Positions 6,013 through 6,393 of a stretch of DNA of 6,393 nt are shown one piece after another (positions within the stretch are counted from its first letter, which is position 1; every line of letters begins with the position of its first letter). The position numbers were made by a program, and so were the translations under genes. This DNA is from Burkholderiaceae bacterium (lineage in GTDB: Bacteria; Pseudomonadota; Gammaproteobacteria; Burkholderiales; Burkholderiaceae_F). Location: assembly GCA_013696665.1 (NCBI GenBank), contig JACCYC010000031.1, positions 1 through 6,393 of the forward strand, read 5' to 3'. A model generated the notes under the pieces. It made no database searches, was not told where the DNA came from, and worked only from the letters and a program-made list of their open reading frames with translations.

Positions 6013-6393
6013 TCAGCGCTTCATGCGAGTCGCCATCTGGCCCAATGCGATTGCAAGCGCCGCCCCGCCGAGCACCTTGACGATCTCTGGATGCTGCGCG
6101 TAGTAGGCGCCAACTTTGTCGAGAACGCTTGGGTCCTGCTTTTCAGCGGCAACGGCGATCTCCTGCACCTGCTGGGGCGTCAGCTGCTCCGCATCCGCCG
6201 GCTTTAGATCTGGCTGCACCGCACCGCGCGGGCCTTGGGCGTTTTGCAACAGCCGGCCCAGCGATCCGCCGGCAATGGTCGAAAGAACAGCGGGCCCGAT
6301 CGCACCGATCAACTGGTTCAACAAACCCGCACGCTGCTGCGAGTTCGATCCGCCAAGCAAGCTTCCGATCATGTTCCCGAACGACGGCGTCTT
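6013..6393 (-). CDS. Small protein of unknown function, 5' end cut by window
   Basis: I do not recognise this protein. The minus-strand frame ends with TGA at 6015-6013 and stays open to the window edge, reading KTPSFGN before the first ATG at 6372, so the true start is probably outside. At least 126 residues are visible if that is so, or 119 from the ATG. The visible part begins with a Gly/Ser/Leu-rich stretch (MIGSLLGGSNSQQ) and a hydrophobic, helix-prone segment (LLNQLIGAIGPAVLSTIAGG). A polar, proline-containing linker follows (AVQPDLKPADAEQLTPQQ), then a charged helix. It ends with an alanine-rich hydrophobic stretch (VLGGAALAIALGQMA) and a basic tail (TRMKR). Either hydrophobic segment could be membrane-associated, but both are short and glycine-rich. 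No catalytic motif is visible. It lies 107 bases ahead of the MetE-like gene on the same strand, so co-transcription is possible but not shown. Confidence 0.65.
   Translation of the reverse strand, partial: KTPSFGNMIGSLLGGSNSQQRAGLLNQLIGAIGPAVLSTIAGGSLGRLLQNAQGPRGAVQPDLKPADAEQLTPQQVQEIAVAAEKQDPSVLDKVGAYYAQHPEIVKVLGGAALAIALGQMATRMKR

Overview
This 6.4 kb window of GC-rich DNA (about 60% G+C by eye) is densely packed with protein genes and reads as a proteobacterial chromosome. A beta- or alphaproteobacterium is my best guess, but no marker gene fixes the lineage. I see no rRNA, tRNA, CRISPR array, transposase or long repeat.

Left part, + strand (1-1753): the 3' portion of an SBP56/selenium-binding-family gene (methanethiol oxidase type, mtoX-like) enters from the left edge. 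A SCO1/SenC-family copper-chaperone-like gene follows 19 bases later (4 bases if a GTG start is used). An SBP56 gene next to a SCO1/SenC gene is the arrangement known for bacterial copper-dependent methanethiol oxidases, so the pair is best read as an oxidase plus its copper-maturation factor. After a gap of about 130 bases comes a separate + strand gene (1883-2569) with its own strong ribosome binding site. It encodes a lipoprotein with a predicted C-type-lectin-like domain.

Right part, - strand (6393-2574): the three genes run in the order small protein of unknown function (cut by the right edge), a 107-base intergenic region with a possible promoter, a single-domain MetE-like zinc methyltransferase-family protein, then a soluble PAS-GAF hybrid histidine kinase. 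The methyltransferase stop and the kinase GTG start overlap by one base (TAGTG), so the two are almost certainly co-transcribed and probably translationally coupled. The kinase and lectin-like genes converge with only four bases between their stop codons, and a 9-bp stem-loop sits at the junction.

How the genes may work together: the SBP56/SCO pair would convert methanethiol to formaldehyde, sulfide and peroxide in the periplasm. The MetE-like protein belongs to a family acting on thiols and methyl groups through a zinc site. A shared one-carbon/sulfur theme is possible, but the two blocks lie on opposite strands with an unrelated-looking lectin gene between them, so this is inference only. 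I found no clear evidence of a wholly new system. The most distinctive points are the CX5C copper motif in the SCO protein and the methyltransferase-kinase coupling.
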